From positions 1 to 64,000 of the forward strand of contig CAVSUM010000028.1 of assembly GCA_963731105.1 (NCBI GenBank): DNA of 64,000 nucleotides. The letters are read 5' to 3'. The position numbers and the translations under genes are program-made. Below the pieces are notes generated by a model. The model saw nothing but the letters and a program-made list of their open reading frames with translations. It was not told the DNA's origin and made no database searches. The DNA comes from RPQJ01 sp963731105. GTDB lineage: Bacteria > Pseudomonadota > Gammaproteobacteria > Steroidobacterales > Steroidobacteraceae. Below are positions 53,647 to 62,988 of this stretch, one piece after another (positions within the stretch are counted from its first letter, which is position 1; the number at the start of each line of letters is the position of its first letter).

Positions 53647-55441
53647 GCGGGACGCAGCGCAGCCTCGACCTCGGTGTCATCGGCAACTGCGAGGTCGCCG
53701 CGCTCTCGACGCAGACGGCACGATCGTCTGGGGATGCCTGCCGCGCGTGGACGGCGACCCGGTCTTCTGCGCGCTGCTCGACTCGGATCTCGAGGAGGAA
53801 GCGCAGGGGCTGTTCGCGATCAAGCTCGTGGACCGTGTCGAGACGACGCAGCAGTACCTGCGCAACACCGCGATCCTCGAGACCACCATGACGGACGCCA
53901 GCGGCAACCAGCTGCGCGTCCGCGACTTCTGCCCGCGGTTTCGTGCCCGCGGGCGCATCTTCCGCCCGGCGATGATCGTGCGCCTGCTCGAGCCGCTGGC
54001 GGGCCGGCCGGTGGTACGGATGCAGCTGAGACCGCGCTTCGAGCACGGGTCCGTCGCGCCGCAGGTCACGCGTGGCTCGCACCACCTTGCCTACCGCGGC
54101 CCGGCGCTGGGCTTCCGGCTGACGACCAACGGCTCCCTGAGCGCGATTGCCGAGGAGTCGCCGTGCGTCATCGACGCTCCGCTGGCGCTGATCCTGGGGC
54201 CCGACCAGACCATCGAGGAATCGCCGCTCACGCTGGCGCTGTCGTTCCTCGATGAGACGCGGTCGTACTGGGACGACTGGGTGCGCAGCCTCGCCATTCC
54301 GTTCGAATGGCAGGAGGCCGTGATCCGCGCGGCCATCTCGCTCAAGCTGTGCACCTACGAGGACACCGGTGCGTTGCTGGCCGCACTCACCACCTCGGTG
54401 CCCGAGAGCCCCGGCAGCGGGCGCAACTGGGACTACCGCTACTGCTGGCTGCGCGACAGCTACTTCGTGATCCAGGCACTCAACCGGCTCGGCGCGACGC
54501 GCACGATGGAGGGGTACCTGCGCTTCATCGACCGCATCGTCGCCGGCTGCGGCGAGCGTGACATGGCGCCGCTCTATTCCGTCTCCGGCGAGAACGAGGT
54601 GCCCGAGCGGACGGTGCCGTCGCTGCGCGGCTATCGCGGCATGGGGCCCGTGCGCGTCGGGAACCACGCCTACCTGCAGCGCCAGCACGACGTGTACGGG
54701 GCGATCGTGCTCGCGTCGGCGCACTCGTTCTTCGACGAGCGGCTCAGCAACCTCGGCGATGCCGTGCAGTTCGCGCAGCTCGAGTGCATCGGCGAGCGGG
54801 CGCTGGCCGTGCACGACCAGCCGGATGCCGGGCCGTGGGAGTTCCGCGGCTTTGAGCGGGTCCACACCTTCTCCGCGGCCATGTGCTGGGCCGGCGCCGA
54901 CCGGCTGGCCCGGATCGCGCGACGCCTGGGCCTGGAGCCGCGCGCGAGCTACTGGCGCGAGCATGCAACGGCGATGCGCGAGCACATCCTGGCGCGCGCC
55001 TGGAACGAGGACGCGGGCGCCTTCACCTCGAGCTACGGCAGCGCGGACCTCGACGCGACGGCGCTGCTGCTGCCCGAACTCGGCCTCATCGAGGGGAGCG
55101 ACCCGCGCTTCGCGGCCACGCTGGCCGCGATCGAGCGCGGCCTGAAGGACGGCGACTGGCTGTATCGCTATCGGCACCAGGACGATTTCGGCCGGCCCGA
55201 AACGGCTTTCACCATCTGCGCGTTCTGGTACGTGAACGCCCTCGCGATGGCAGGCCGTCGCGACGAGGCGCGCGAGCACTTCGAGCGGCTGTTGGCGCGC
55301 CGCACGCGGCTCGGGCTGCTCTCCGAGGACATCGATCCTGCGACAGGCGAATGGTGGGGAAACTTCCCGCAGACCTACAGCCTGGTGGGCATCGTCAATG
55401 CGGCGGTCCGCCTGAGCCGCCCGTGGGAGGACGCGCTGTGA
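53643..55441 (+). CDS. GH15-family glycosidase, possible trehalase (one frameshift)
   Basis: This glucoamylase-like (alpha/alpha)6-barrel enzyme is about 599 residues once one missing base near 53705 is put back, giving AALLDADGTIVWGCLPRVDGDPVF. The N-terminal super-beta-sandwich is followed by the barrel: SGRNWDYRYCWLRDSYFVIQALNRLG, FSAAMCWAGADRLARIARRLG and YRHQDDFGRPETAFTICAFWYVNALAMAG. LLSEDIDPATGEWWGNFPQTYSLVGIVNAAVRL provides the late acid-containing loop. Located between otsB and otsA and coupled to both by ATGA and GTGA, it could be a trehalase, as known for mycobacterial GH15 enzymes, or act on another alpha-glucoside. Substrate not proven. Confidence 0.88.
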
Positions 55442-56856
55442 GCCGGCTGGTCTCGGTCTCCAACCGCGTGACGATCCCGAAGCGCACGGCGGCAGCCGGC
55501 GGCCTGACGGTCGGCGTGCTGGCTGCCATGAGATCGCGCGGCGGACTGTGGTTCGGCTGGAGCGGCGAGCTGACAGACGGGGAACCGGGCGCGGCGACCG
55601 TCACGCAAAGGCACGACGTGACCTACGCGACGATCGACCTCCCGCGCGCGGACTTCGAACCCTACTACGGCGGCTTCTGCAACGGCACGCTCTGGCCGCT
55701 GTTTCACTACTTCGTCGGCGCCATGCGGTACGCGGATGCCGAGCGGGAGGCCTACGGGCGCGTCAACCGGCTGTTCGCCGACCGGCTGCTGCCGCTGCTG
55801 CGCGACGATGACCTCGTGTGGGTGCACGACTATCACCTGATCCCGCTCGGTAGCGAGTTGCGCGAGCGTGGCGCGAGGTCGCCGCTCGGCTTCTTCCTGC
55901 ACATCCCGTTTCCACACGTCGAGGCACTGCGCACCCTGCCCGGCTACGAGCAACTGGTGCGCGACCTGCTCGCCTACGACCTGGTCGGGTTCCAGACCGC
56001 ACGCGACCTGGCGTGCTTTCGCTCGGCGGTCGCCGAGGTGCTCGGTTCCGCCGCGCGGCTCGACGACGGCGGCGTCCTGCAGGGCGGCCGGCGTACACGG
56101 CTCGGCGTGTTCCCGATCGGCGTCGACGTGGACGGCATCCAGCGCGAAGCGCTGCAGTCGCAGGCCGCCGAGTCCGTGCAGCGGATGCAGGACGGCCTGC
56201 TCGGGCGCCGCTGCGTGATCGGCGTGGACCGGCTCGACTACAGCAAGGGGCTGGTGGACCGCTTCCACGCCTACGAGCGCTTCATGGAGCGGCACCCCGA
56301 ACACCTCAACCGGGTCACCTTCCTGCAGATCGCGCCGCTGAGCCGCGCCGACCTGCGCACCTACGCCGAGATCCGCCGCTCGCTCGAGCAGGCGGCCGGC
56401 CGCATCAACGGGCGGTTCGCCGAGACGGACTGGACGCCGATCCGCTACCTCAACCGCAATTTCTCGCACGAGGTGCTGATGGGGTTTCTGCGCAAAGCGT
56501 GCGTCGGCGTCGTGACGCCGATCCGCGACGGCATGAACCTCGTCGCCAAGGAGTACGTCGCGGCGCAGGACCCGGAGGACCCGGGGGTGCTGGTGCTGTC
56601 CACGCTGGCTGGCGCCGCCGAGGAACTGACGGGCGCCCTGCTCGTCAACCCCCGGGATGCGAGCAGCATTGCCGACTCGATCCATCGCGCCCTGGCAATG
56701 CCGCTCGAGGAGCGACGCACGCGCCATGCCGGGATGCTCGCGGTGCTGCGGCAGAACGACATCCACGCCTGGCACCAGCGGTTCGTCGAACTGCTGGCGG
56801 CGCGCGAGGCCGGGCAGGCAGTCGCAGCACGCTGGCGTCGGGCGGGCGTCCTGTAG
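55438..56856 (+). CDS. otsA: trehalose-6-phosphate synthase
   Basis: OtsA makes trehalose 6-phosphate from UDP-glucose and glucose 6-phosphate. This 472-residue GT20 enzyme shows RLVSVSNRVTIPK, AAAGGLTVGVLAAM, GGLWFGWSGE, LVWVHDYHLIPLGSELRERG, LGFFLHIPFPHVEALRTLPGY, GVDRLDYSKGLVDRFHAYERFM and TPIRDGMNLVAKEYVAAQ, all usual substrate-binding motifs. The GTG at 55438 overlaps the GH15 stop (GTGA). The order otsB-GH15-otsA keeps the enzymes for making and perhaps breaking trehalose together. Confidence 0.97.
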   Translation: MSRLVSVSNRVTIPKRTAAAGGLTVGVLAAMRSRGGLWFGWSGELTDGEPGAATVTQRHDVTYATIDLPRADFEPYYGGFCNGTLWPLFHYFVGAMRYADAEREAYGRVNRLFADRLLPLLRDDDLVWVHDYHLIPLGSELRERGARSPLGFFLHIPFPHVEALRTLPGYEQLVRDLLAYDLVGFQTARDLACFRSAVAEVLGSAARLDDGGVLQGGRRTRLGVFPIGVDVDGIQREALQSQAAESVQRMQDGLLGRRCVIGVDRLDYSKGLVDRFHAYERFMERHPEHLNRVTFLQIAPLSRADLRTYAEIRRSLEQAAGRINGRFAETDWTPIRYLNRNFSHEVLMGFLRKACVGVVTPIRDGMNLVAKEYVAAQDPEDPGVLVLSTLAGAAEELTGALLVNPRDASSIADSIHRALAMPLEERRTRHAGMLAVLRQNDIHAWHQRFVELLAAREAGQAVAARWRRAGVL

Positions 56857-56902
56857 TGACCGGCGGACGCGCACGCGGCGCCCAGGCCGGGCGCCGAAGG
56901 AG

Positions 56903-58000
56903 ATGGTGTTGCCCGATTTGCTGATGGCATCCGCAACGACAGCTGCGGCGGTCGACTGGCCACGCGTCGCCGTGGCGACGGCGGCCAGCGCCGCAACCGG
57001 TCTCGTGCTGTGGACGGCGCGCGGTCTGGCACGCCGGCAGCATGCACGACTGGCCGCGACGGAGGTCACCGAGCTGCTCGAAATCCCGCTGCTGGCCGCC
57101 AGCCGCACGACCCTGCCGTTCATCCTGCTGCTGTCGGTGTTCGGCGGACTCGCGACCTACGGCGTCGAGGGCAGGAGCGCCGCGCTGCTGCAGAAGCTGG
57201 TCGTCATCGCGCTGTTCTGGCAGGCCGGCCTGTGGGTTTCGACGGCCGTGGTCGCATGGCTCGACCACCGGCGCAAGGTCACGCTCAGGGAGGACAAGGC
57301 GTTGGCCGGCTCGATCGGCATCATCCGCTTCGTGGCGCGTGTCGCGGTCTGGACGATGGTGCTGATGCTGACGCTCGACAACCTCGGCGTGGACATCACG
57401 GCGCTGGTCGCCGGCCTCGGCATCGGCGGCATCGCCGTGGCGCTCGCGCTGCAGAACGTGCTCGGCGACCTGCTTGCTTCGCTGTCGATCGCGCTCGACC
57501 AGCCGTTCGTCCTCGGCGACTTCCTCATCGTCGGCGAGCACCTGGGGAGCGTCGAGTACATCGGCATCAAGAGCACTCGCCTGCGCAGCCTGACCGGCGA
57601 GCAGATCGTGATGTCGAACGCCGACCTGCTCGCGAGCCGCCTGCGCAACTTCGGGCGCATGTACGAGCGGCGCGTGGTGTTCACGCTCGGCGTCACCTAT
57701 GAGACGCCCCGGGAAAAGCTGCGCGAGATCGCACCGCTGCTGCGCACGATCGTCGAGGCGCAGGAAGGCGTGCGCTTCGAACGCGCGCATTTCGCCGCAT
57801 ACGGGCCGTACTCGCTCGACTTCGAGGTGGTCTATCACGTGCTGAGCCCGGACTTCGGTCGCCACATGGACGCGAAGCAGGCGATCAACTTCCGCATCCA
57901 CGAGGCGTTCGAGTCGCTTGGCGTCGAGTTCGCGTATCCGACTCAGACGGTCTGGCTGCCAGGCGGCGCAAGGGCCTCGACGGCAGGAGCGGCGGCATGA
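56903..58000 (+). CDS. MscS-family mechanosensitive channel
   Basis: This protein of about 365 residues has four hydrophobic segments (VAVATAASAATGLVLWTA; LPFILLLSVFGGLATYG; LVVIALFWQAGLWVSTAVVAWL; WTMVLMLTLDNLGVDITALVAGL) before the MscS core GIGIGGIAVALALQNVLGDLLASL, PFVLGDFLIVGEHLGSVEYIGIKSTRLRSLTGEQIVMSNADLLASRLRNF. It would let out osmolytes in hypo-osmotic shock. The ATG at 56903 directly abuts the ribosome site GAAGGAG, so the TTG at 56909 or ATG at 56930 may be the true start. It follows otsA by 46 bases and overlaps the KamA-like gene (ATGA). Confidence 0.9.
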   Translation: MVLPDLLMASATTAAAVDWPRVAVATAASAATGLVLWTARGLARRQHARLAATEVTELLEIPLLAASRTTLPFILLLSVFGGLATYGVEGRSAALLQKLVVIALFWQAGLWVSTAVVAWLDHRRKVTLREDKALAGSIGIIRFVARVAVWTMVLMLTLDNLGVDITALVAGLGIGGIAVALALQNVLGDLLASLSIALDQPFVLGDFLIVGEHLGSVEYIGIKSTRLRSLTGEQIVMSNADLLASRLRNFGRMYERRVVFTLGVTYETPREKLREIAPLLRTIVEAQEGVRFERAHFAAYGPYSLDFEVVYHVLSPDFGRHMDAKQAINFRIHEAFESLGVEFAYPTQTVWLPGGARASTAGAAA

Positions 58001-59331
58001 AGAGCTGGTCGACACCGCGCTACCAGCCCTATGTCCTCTCCAGCATCGACTCGATCGCCCAGCTCGGGGGTCTGTCGGAAGCAAGGCGGCTGGCCATGCG
58101 GGCGCTGGGCCACGTGCTGCCGTTCCGCACCAACTCCTACGTCGTCGAGGAGCTGATCGACTGGGACGACATACCGGGCGATCCGATCTTCCAGCTCACG
58201 TTCCCGCAACCCGGCATGCTCGAGCCGGCCGATCTCGCGCAGGTCACGTCGCTGGTGCGGGCCGGCGCGTCGGCGCAGCAGATACGCCCCGTGGCGGATG
58301 CGATCCGCCGCAAGCTCAATCCTCACCCCGCAGGCCAGCTCGAGCACAACGTGCCGCGGCTCGACGGCACGCCCCTGCCGGGACTGCAGCACAAGTACCG
58401 CGAGACGGTGCTGTTCTTCCCCGGCCGGGGCCAGACCTGCCACGCCTATTGCACCTATTGCTTCCGGTGGGCGCAGTTCGTCGGCATGGAGGGCCTCAAG
58501 TTCGCCCAGCGCGAGACCGAGACCTTCCACGAGTACCTGCGCCGCCACAGCGAGGTGAGCGACGTGTTGTTCACGGGCGGCGACCCGCTGGTCATGCGGG
58601 CCTGGCACCTGCGCGCGTACATCGAGCCGCTGCTCCGGCCCGCCTTCGAGCACGTGCGCCAGATCCGGATCGGCACCAAGGCGCTCGCCTTCTGGCCATA
58701 CAAGTTCGTCACCGACCCGGACGCCGATGCGTTGCTGCGCCTGTTCGAGCGCGTGGTGGCGAGCGGCCGGCACCTCGCGCTGATGGCGCATTTCACGCAC
58801 CCGCGCGAGCTCGATACGCCGGCCGTCCGCAAGGCGATCGAGCGCATCCGCGGCACCGGCGCCGTGATCCGCACGCAGGCGCCACTGGTGCGCCACATCA
58901 ACGACTCGGCCGGTACCTGGGCGGAGCTGTGGCAAAGCCAGGTGCGGCTCGGGTGCATTCCGTACTACATGTTCGTCGAGCGCGACACCGGCCCCAAGGG
59001 CTACTTCGAGGTGCCCCTGGCGACCGCGCACGACATCTTCCGCCGTGCATACCGCCAGGTGTCCGGGCTGGCGCGCACGGTGCGCGGCCCGTCCATGTCG
59101 GCGACCCCGGGCAAGGTCGTGATGCTGGGCACCCAGCAGGTCGGCGACGAAAAAGTGTTCATCCTGAGCTTCCTGCGCGGACGCCAGCGCGAGTGGGTGG
59201 GGCGGCCGTTCTTCGCGAAGTTCGACCCGCGGGCGACGTGGCTCGACCAGCTGCGGCCTGCGTTCGGGGAGAGGCGGTTCTTCTTCGAGGACGCGGAGCC
59301 GCGACGCGGCCACGTCGTGGCTTGGGAGTGA
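57997..59331 (+). CDS. KamA-like radical-SAM aminomutase (lysine 2,3-aminomutase family)
   Basis: This 444-residue protein has the radical-SAM cluster motif QTCHAYCTYCFRW (Cys148, Cys152, Cys155), then the SAM-binding SDVLFTGGDPLVM and IRIGTKALAFWPYKF, IRTQAPLVRHINDSAGTW and IPYYMFVERDTG. SATPGKVVML, with a lysine, lies where KamA enzymes bind PLP. KamA converts lysine to beta-lysine; members of this branch may use other amino acids. ATG 57997 overlaps the mscS-like stop. Its place after trehalose and channel genes suggests it makes a beta-amino-acid osmolyte, as beta-lysine is a precursor of one in archaea; no acetyltransferase (AblB) is next to it. Confidence 0.85.
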   Translation: MKSWSTPRYQPYVLSSIDSIAQLGGLSEARRLAMRALGHVLPFRTNSYVVEELIDWDDIPGDPIFQLTFPQPGMLEPADLAQVTSLVRAGASAQQIRPVADAIRRKLNPHPAGQLEHNVPRLDGTPLPGLQHKYRETVLFFPGRGQTCHAYCTYCFRWAQFVGMEGLKFAQRETETFHEYLRRHSEVSDVLFTGGDPLVMRAWHLRAYIEPLLRPAFEHVRQIRIGTKALAFWPYKFVTDPDADALLRLFERVVASGRHLALMAHFTHPRELDTPAVRKAIERIRGTGAVIRTQAPLVRHINDSAGTWAELWQSQVRLGCIPYYMFVERDTGPKGYFEVPLATAHDIFRRAYRQVSGLARTVRGPSMSATPGKVVMLGTQQVGDEKVFILSFLRGRQREWVGRPFFAKFDPRATWLDQLRPAFGERRFFFEDAEPRRGHVVAWE

Positions 59332-59355
59332 ATGGTCGCGGTCCAGGACGTCCGG

Positions 59356-60228
59356 TCAGGCGAAGGCCCGGTACAGCATGCGTGACGCCACGAGCAACAG
59401 GAACACGCCGAAGGCCGCAGAGAGCTTGCGTCGGTCGAGGGAGTGAGCGAGTCGCGCGCCGAGCGGTGCCACGGCCCAGGCAACGGGCGCGATGAGGGCG
59501 AAGCCCGGCAGGCTGACGCAGCCGACCGTCCACGGCGGCATGATCTCCCCGGGCGGGCGCGCGACCAGGTAGCCGATCGTCGCCGGCACACTGATCCACA
59601 GCCCGAGCAGCGCGGCCGTACCGACGGCCTTGTGGACCGGCTCGCCGCAGAGCGTCATGGATGGCACGCTCAAGGTACCGCCGCCGATGCCCATCATGGC
59701 GGAGACTGCGCCGATGGCCGCGGGCAGGCTGGCTCCGGCCAGCCCCTCGGGCAGTCCGGCGCGCAATACTACGTGGTCGAGCGGCAACACCATCTTGAGT
59801 GCGGCCAGCAGGGCCACGACACCGAAGACGGCCGCCAGGACCAGCGCGTCGACGCTGGCGGCGGCGAGCGAACCGACCAGCGCGCCCGCGACGATCGGCA
59901 GCGACCACTTGCGCACGACTTCGAAGTCGATCGAGCCCCGCCTCGCGTGGGAGCGCGACGAGGAGATTGACGTCGGCACGATGGTCGCCATCGAGGTGCC
60001 GACGGCGACGTGCAGGGCCACGGCTGGATCGACACCCGCCATGGTCAGCGCCAGGTCGAGCGCCGGAACGATGATGATCCCGCCGCCGACGCCGAGGAGG
60101 CCCGCCAGCAGCCCGCCCGCCGCACCCGCGCCGAGCAGCGCGGCCAGCAAGGGCAGCCACTGGATATTCGCTTCGAGCAAGGGTCCGCCGCCGTGCCATC
60201 GTGGAAAACCGCGGCAGTCTAGCGGCAT
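59356..60228 (-). CDS. TauE/SafE family permease
   Basis: About 290 residues with eight hydrophobic segments. The two family repeats are seen: GLLAGLLGVGGGIIIVPALDLALTMAG with HVAVGTSMATIVPTSISSSRSHARRGSIDF, and GAVSAMMGIGGGTLSVPSMTLCGEPVHKAVGTAALLGLWISVPATIGYL. These proteins export sulfite, sulfoacetate or related anions. The start is unsure: ATG 60228 adds a short polar leader, and TTG near 60186 (LLEANIQWL) starts directly at the first helix. It is convergent with the KamA-like gene and divergent from the TPP enzyme gene. Confidence 0.9.
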   Translation of the reverse strand: MPLDCRGFPRWHGGGPLLEANIQWLPLLAALLGAGAAGGLLAGLLGVGGGIIIVPALDLALTMAGVDPAVALHVAVGTSMATIVPTSISSSRSHARRGSIDFEVVRKWSLPIVAGALVGSLAAASVDALVLAAVFGVVALLAALKMVLPLDHVVLRAGLPEGLAGASLPAAIGAVSAMMGIGGGTLSVPSMTLCGEPVHKAVGTAALLGLWISVPATIGYLVARPPGEIMPPWTVGCVSLPGFALIAPVAWAVAPLGARLAHSLDRRKLSAAFGVFLLLVASRMLYRAFA

Positions 60229-60319
60229 TGCGTGGCGCCTGCCTCGCCCCACGCCCCAGCGGGTATAGTTCGGCGATCAACAGCGAGGGCTGACTCGCGG
60301 CCCTCCCAGGGGGCTCATC

Positions 60320-62074
60320 ATGTCGGAAATCAGCGGCGGCGAAGTCCTGGCGCGGATGCTCCAGGCGGAAGGTGTCGAGAAAGTCTTCGGCATCATCGAC
60401 GGCACCTACTTCGGCTTCTATTCCAGCCTGCACCGGCTCGGCATCGAGATCGTCACGCCGCGGCACGAGACCTGCGCCGCGCACATGGCGGGCGCCTACG
60501 CGCGCCTCACCGGCAAGCTCGGCGTGTGCATGGCCTCGAACGGGCCCGGCGTCGCCAACATCCTGCCGGGACTCGCGGTGGAGAACGCCGAGGGCAATCG
60601 CGTGCTGGCGATCACCAGCTGCCGCCGGCCGCAGATCGTCTATCCGGACCGCGGCGGTGCCTACCAGTCGTTCGACCAGGTGGGTGCCATCGCGCATCTC
60701 GCCAAGTGGAGCAAGGCCGTCGTGTCGTTCGACCGCGTCGCCGAGCTGATGCGCACCGCGCTGCGCAACTGCTACGAAGGCCGGCCGGGCGTGGTGCACC
60801 TCGACGTGCCCGAGACGGTCATGAACGGCAAGGTGAAGGCGGACGTTGCCATCTGGCAGCCGCACCAGTACCGGCCGATCGAGCCGATGGTGCCGCCGCC
60901 GGCACAGGTCGAGCGCGCAGCCGAAATGCTCGCCGCGGCCGAGCTGCCGATCATCCACGCCGGCAGCGGCATCATCCACGCCGGCGCCTACGCCGAGCTG
61001 CGCCGCGTCGCGGAACTGCTGCACGCCCCGGTCACGACCAGCTGGGCCGCGCGCGGCGTGCTGCCCGAGACGTCGGAGCTGGCGATCCCGATGCCGTTCA
61101 TCCCGCTCAACAACGAGGTGCGCAACGATGCCGACCTCGTGCTGGTGGTGGGCTCGCGCCTCGGCGAGACCGACTGGTGGGGCAAGGCGCCGTACTGGCG
61201 GCATCCGTCCGAGCAGCAGATGATCCAGGTCGACATCGACGGCCACGTGCTCGGCGCAAACAAGCCTGCGGCGCTCGCGGTGCGGGCGGACGCGAAGTTG
61301 TTCCTGGCGGCGTTGGCGGAGCGACTGGCGGGCCGCGCGGCGCACATGAACCTCGACGCACGGCAGCGCAAGGTGGCCCGCTACCGCGACAAGGTGCAGG
61401 CCGAGCGCGCCAAGCTCGACGAGAAGCTCGCCGACCTGGACGTGCCGATGAACCCGGCGCACGTCGCGCACGCCTGCCAGCAGGCGTTCCCGCCGGAGTC
61501 GGTGCTGGTGGCCGACGGCGGCAACACGGCTGTATGGGCGATGATGTTCACCCAGTCACGGGTGCCGAACACCATCCTCTCGACGTTCAAGATGGGCATG
61601 CTCGGCGCCGGCGTGGCGCAGGCCACCGGGGCGGCCATCGCGCGGCCGGACCACCCCGTGTGCTGCATCATCGGCGATGGCGCCATGGGCTTCCATCCGC
61701 AGGAAGTGGAGACTGCGGTGCGCAATGGCCTGCGCGTGGTCTTCCTCGTGGTCTGCGACAAGCAGTGGGGCATGGTGAAGATGAACCAGCAGTTCATGCT
61801 CAAGCCCATCAAGACGCTGATCAGGAAGTCGCTCGGGCCGGACGAGACCATCAAGGCCGACCTCGGCGAGATCCGCTTCGACGACCTGGCGCGCGCGATG
61901 GGCGCGCACGGCGAGCGCGTTGCCGATCCGCGTGAACTCAAGGCGGCGATCGAGCGGTCGATCGCGTGCGGCGGCCCGGCCGTGATCCACGTCGACGTCG
62001 ACCCGGTGAAGCACATGTGGGCGCCCGGCCTGATGCACTTCAAGGACATGCACCAGGAGCCGAAGGGGAAATGA
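60320..62074 (+). CDS. thiamine-diphosphate enzyme of the acetolactate-synthase-like group
   Basis: This 584-residue TPP enzyme has the usual three domains. The N-terminal part has RHETCAAHMAGAYARLTGKLGVCMASNGPGVANIL with the catalytic Glu; the TPP site is CCIIGDGAMGFHPQEVETAVRNGLRVVFLVVCDKQWGM (GDG to the Asn/Asp-position). Between lies the Rossmann-like domain (PIIHAGSGIIHAGAYAELRRVAELL). It could be an acetolactate synthase, 2-hydroxyacyl-CoA lyase or sulfoacetaldehyde-type enzyme; the sequence does not decide. An AGGGGG site lies upstream of the ATG at 60320. It overlaps the BASS-type gene (ATGA) and heads an operon of at least four genes. Confidence 0.9.
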   Translation: MSEISGGEVLARMLQAEGVEKVFGIIDGTYFGFYSSLHRLGIEIVTPRHETCAAHMAGAYARLTGKLGVCMASNGPGVANILPGLAVENAEGNRVLAITSCRRPQIVYPDRGGAYQSFDQVGAIAHLAKWSKAVVSFDRVAELMRTALRNCYEGRPGVVHLDVPETVMNGKVKADVAIWQPHQYRPIEPMVPPPAQVERAAEMLAAAELPIIHAGSGIIHAGAYAELRRVAELLHAPVTTSWAARGVLPETSELAIPMPFIPLNNEVRNDADLVLVVGSRLGETDWWGKAPYWRHPSEQQMIQVDIDGHVLGANKPAALAVRADAKLFLAALAERLAGRAAHMNLDARQRKVARYRDKVQAERAKLDEKLADLDVPMNPAHVAHACQQAFPPESVLVADGGNTAVWAMMFTQSRVPNTILSTFKMGMLGAGVAQATGAAIARPDHPVCCIIGDGAMGFHPQEVETAVRNGLRVVFLVVCDKQWGMVKMNQQFMLKPIKTLIRKSLGPDETIKADLGEIRFDDLARAMGAHGERVADPRELKAAIERSIACGGPAVIHVDVDPVKHMWAPGLMHFKDMHQEPKGK

Positions 62075-62988
62075 ACGAGCTCGACGCGGTCCGGCTGAAC
62101 TTCAGCCCGGAATCGCTGGTCGCGCTCAACTTCGTCCTCGCCTTCGTCATGTTCGGCGTGGCGCTGGACATGAAGTGGGCGGACTTCGGGGGCATCAAGG
62201 CGGCGCCGCGCGCCGTGCTGATCGGCATGCTGGCACAGTTCCTGCTGTTGCCTGCCGCGGCCTGGGCGCTCACGATCGTGCTCAAGCCGCAGCCGAGCAT
62301 CGCGCTCGGCATCATCCTGGTGGCGTGCTGCCCGGGCGGCAACATCTCGAACTTCCTGACCAACTTCGCGCGCGGCAACACCGCGCTGTCGGTGACCATG
62401 ACCGCCTTCTCGACTATGGGCGCGCTGTTCTTCACCCCCTTCAACACGTCGCTGTGGGGCTCGCTCAACCCGGCGACCGACACGATCCTGCGCGAGATCG
62501 CCATCGATCCGTTCGAGATGTTCGGGACAGTGGCGATCCTGCTGGTGGTGCCAGCCCTGCTCGGCATGAGCGTGGCGCAACGCTTTCCGGGTTTCGCGCT
62601 GCGGGCCCGCAAGCCCTTCCGCATCCTCTCGCTCGCCGTTTTCGTGGCGTTCGTGGGGCTGGCTCTCGCCGCGAACTGGGACTACTTCCTGCGGTACACC
62701 GAGCGAGTGGTGATCGCGGTATTCCTGCTGAACGCGCTCGGCCTGCTGCTGGGCTACTGGGCCGCCGCCGCGGCCCGCCTGCGGCAAGCGGACCGGCGTG
62801 CGGTCTCGATCGAGGTCGGCATCCAGAACGCGGGGCTCGGCCTGATCCTGATCTTCAATTTCTTCGGCGGCATGGGCGGCATGGCAATCACCGCCGCGTG
62901 GTGGGGCATCTGGCACATCCTGTCCGGCCTCGCGCTCGCGACCTGGTGGCGGCGCCGCCCACCGATCGACGCAGGAGCCATGCCATGA
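62071..62988 (+). CDS. BASS-family (bile acid:sodium symporter-like) transporter
   Basis: This 305-residue protein has nine or ten hydrophobic segments. Signature segments are NFVLAFVMFGVALDMKWADF, GIILVACCPGGNISNFLTNFARGNTALSVTMTAFSTMGALFFTPFN and SIEVGIQNAGLGLILIFNFFGGMGG, which carry the sodium and substrate sites in BASS proteins. Family substrates include bile acids, pyruvate, pantoate and 2-oxoacids. Its coupling (ATGA) to a TPP enzyme suggests it moves that enzyme's substrate or product. It also overlaps the epimerase start by ATGA. Confidence 0.9.
   Translation: MNELDAVRLNFSPESLVALNFVLAFVMFGVALDMKWADFGGIKAAPRAVLIGMLAQFLLLPAAAWALTIVLKPQPSIALGIILVACCPGGNISNFLTNFARGNTALSVTMTAFSTMGALFFTPFNTSLWGSLNPATDTILREIAIDPFEMFGTVAILLVVPALLGMSVAQRFPGFALRARKPFRILSLAVFVAFVGLALAANWDYFLRYTERVVIAVFLLNALGLLLGYWAAAAARLRQADRRAVSIEVGIQNAGLGLILIFNFFGGMGGMAITAAWWGIWHILSGLALATWWRRRPPIDAGAMP

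Noticed and set aside
53438..55279. A 613-codon open frame opposite the GH15 gene
   Set aside because: The GH15 domain on the plus strand is unmistakable once one base is restored, and the antisense translation has no family features.
62520..62535. A GGGACAG sequence inside the BASS-type gene as another copy of the palindromic repeat
   Set aside because: It is a lone half-site inside coding sequence with no partner arm nearby.
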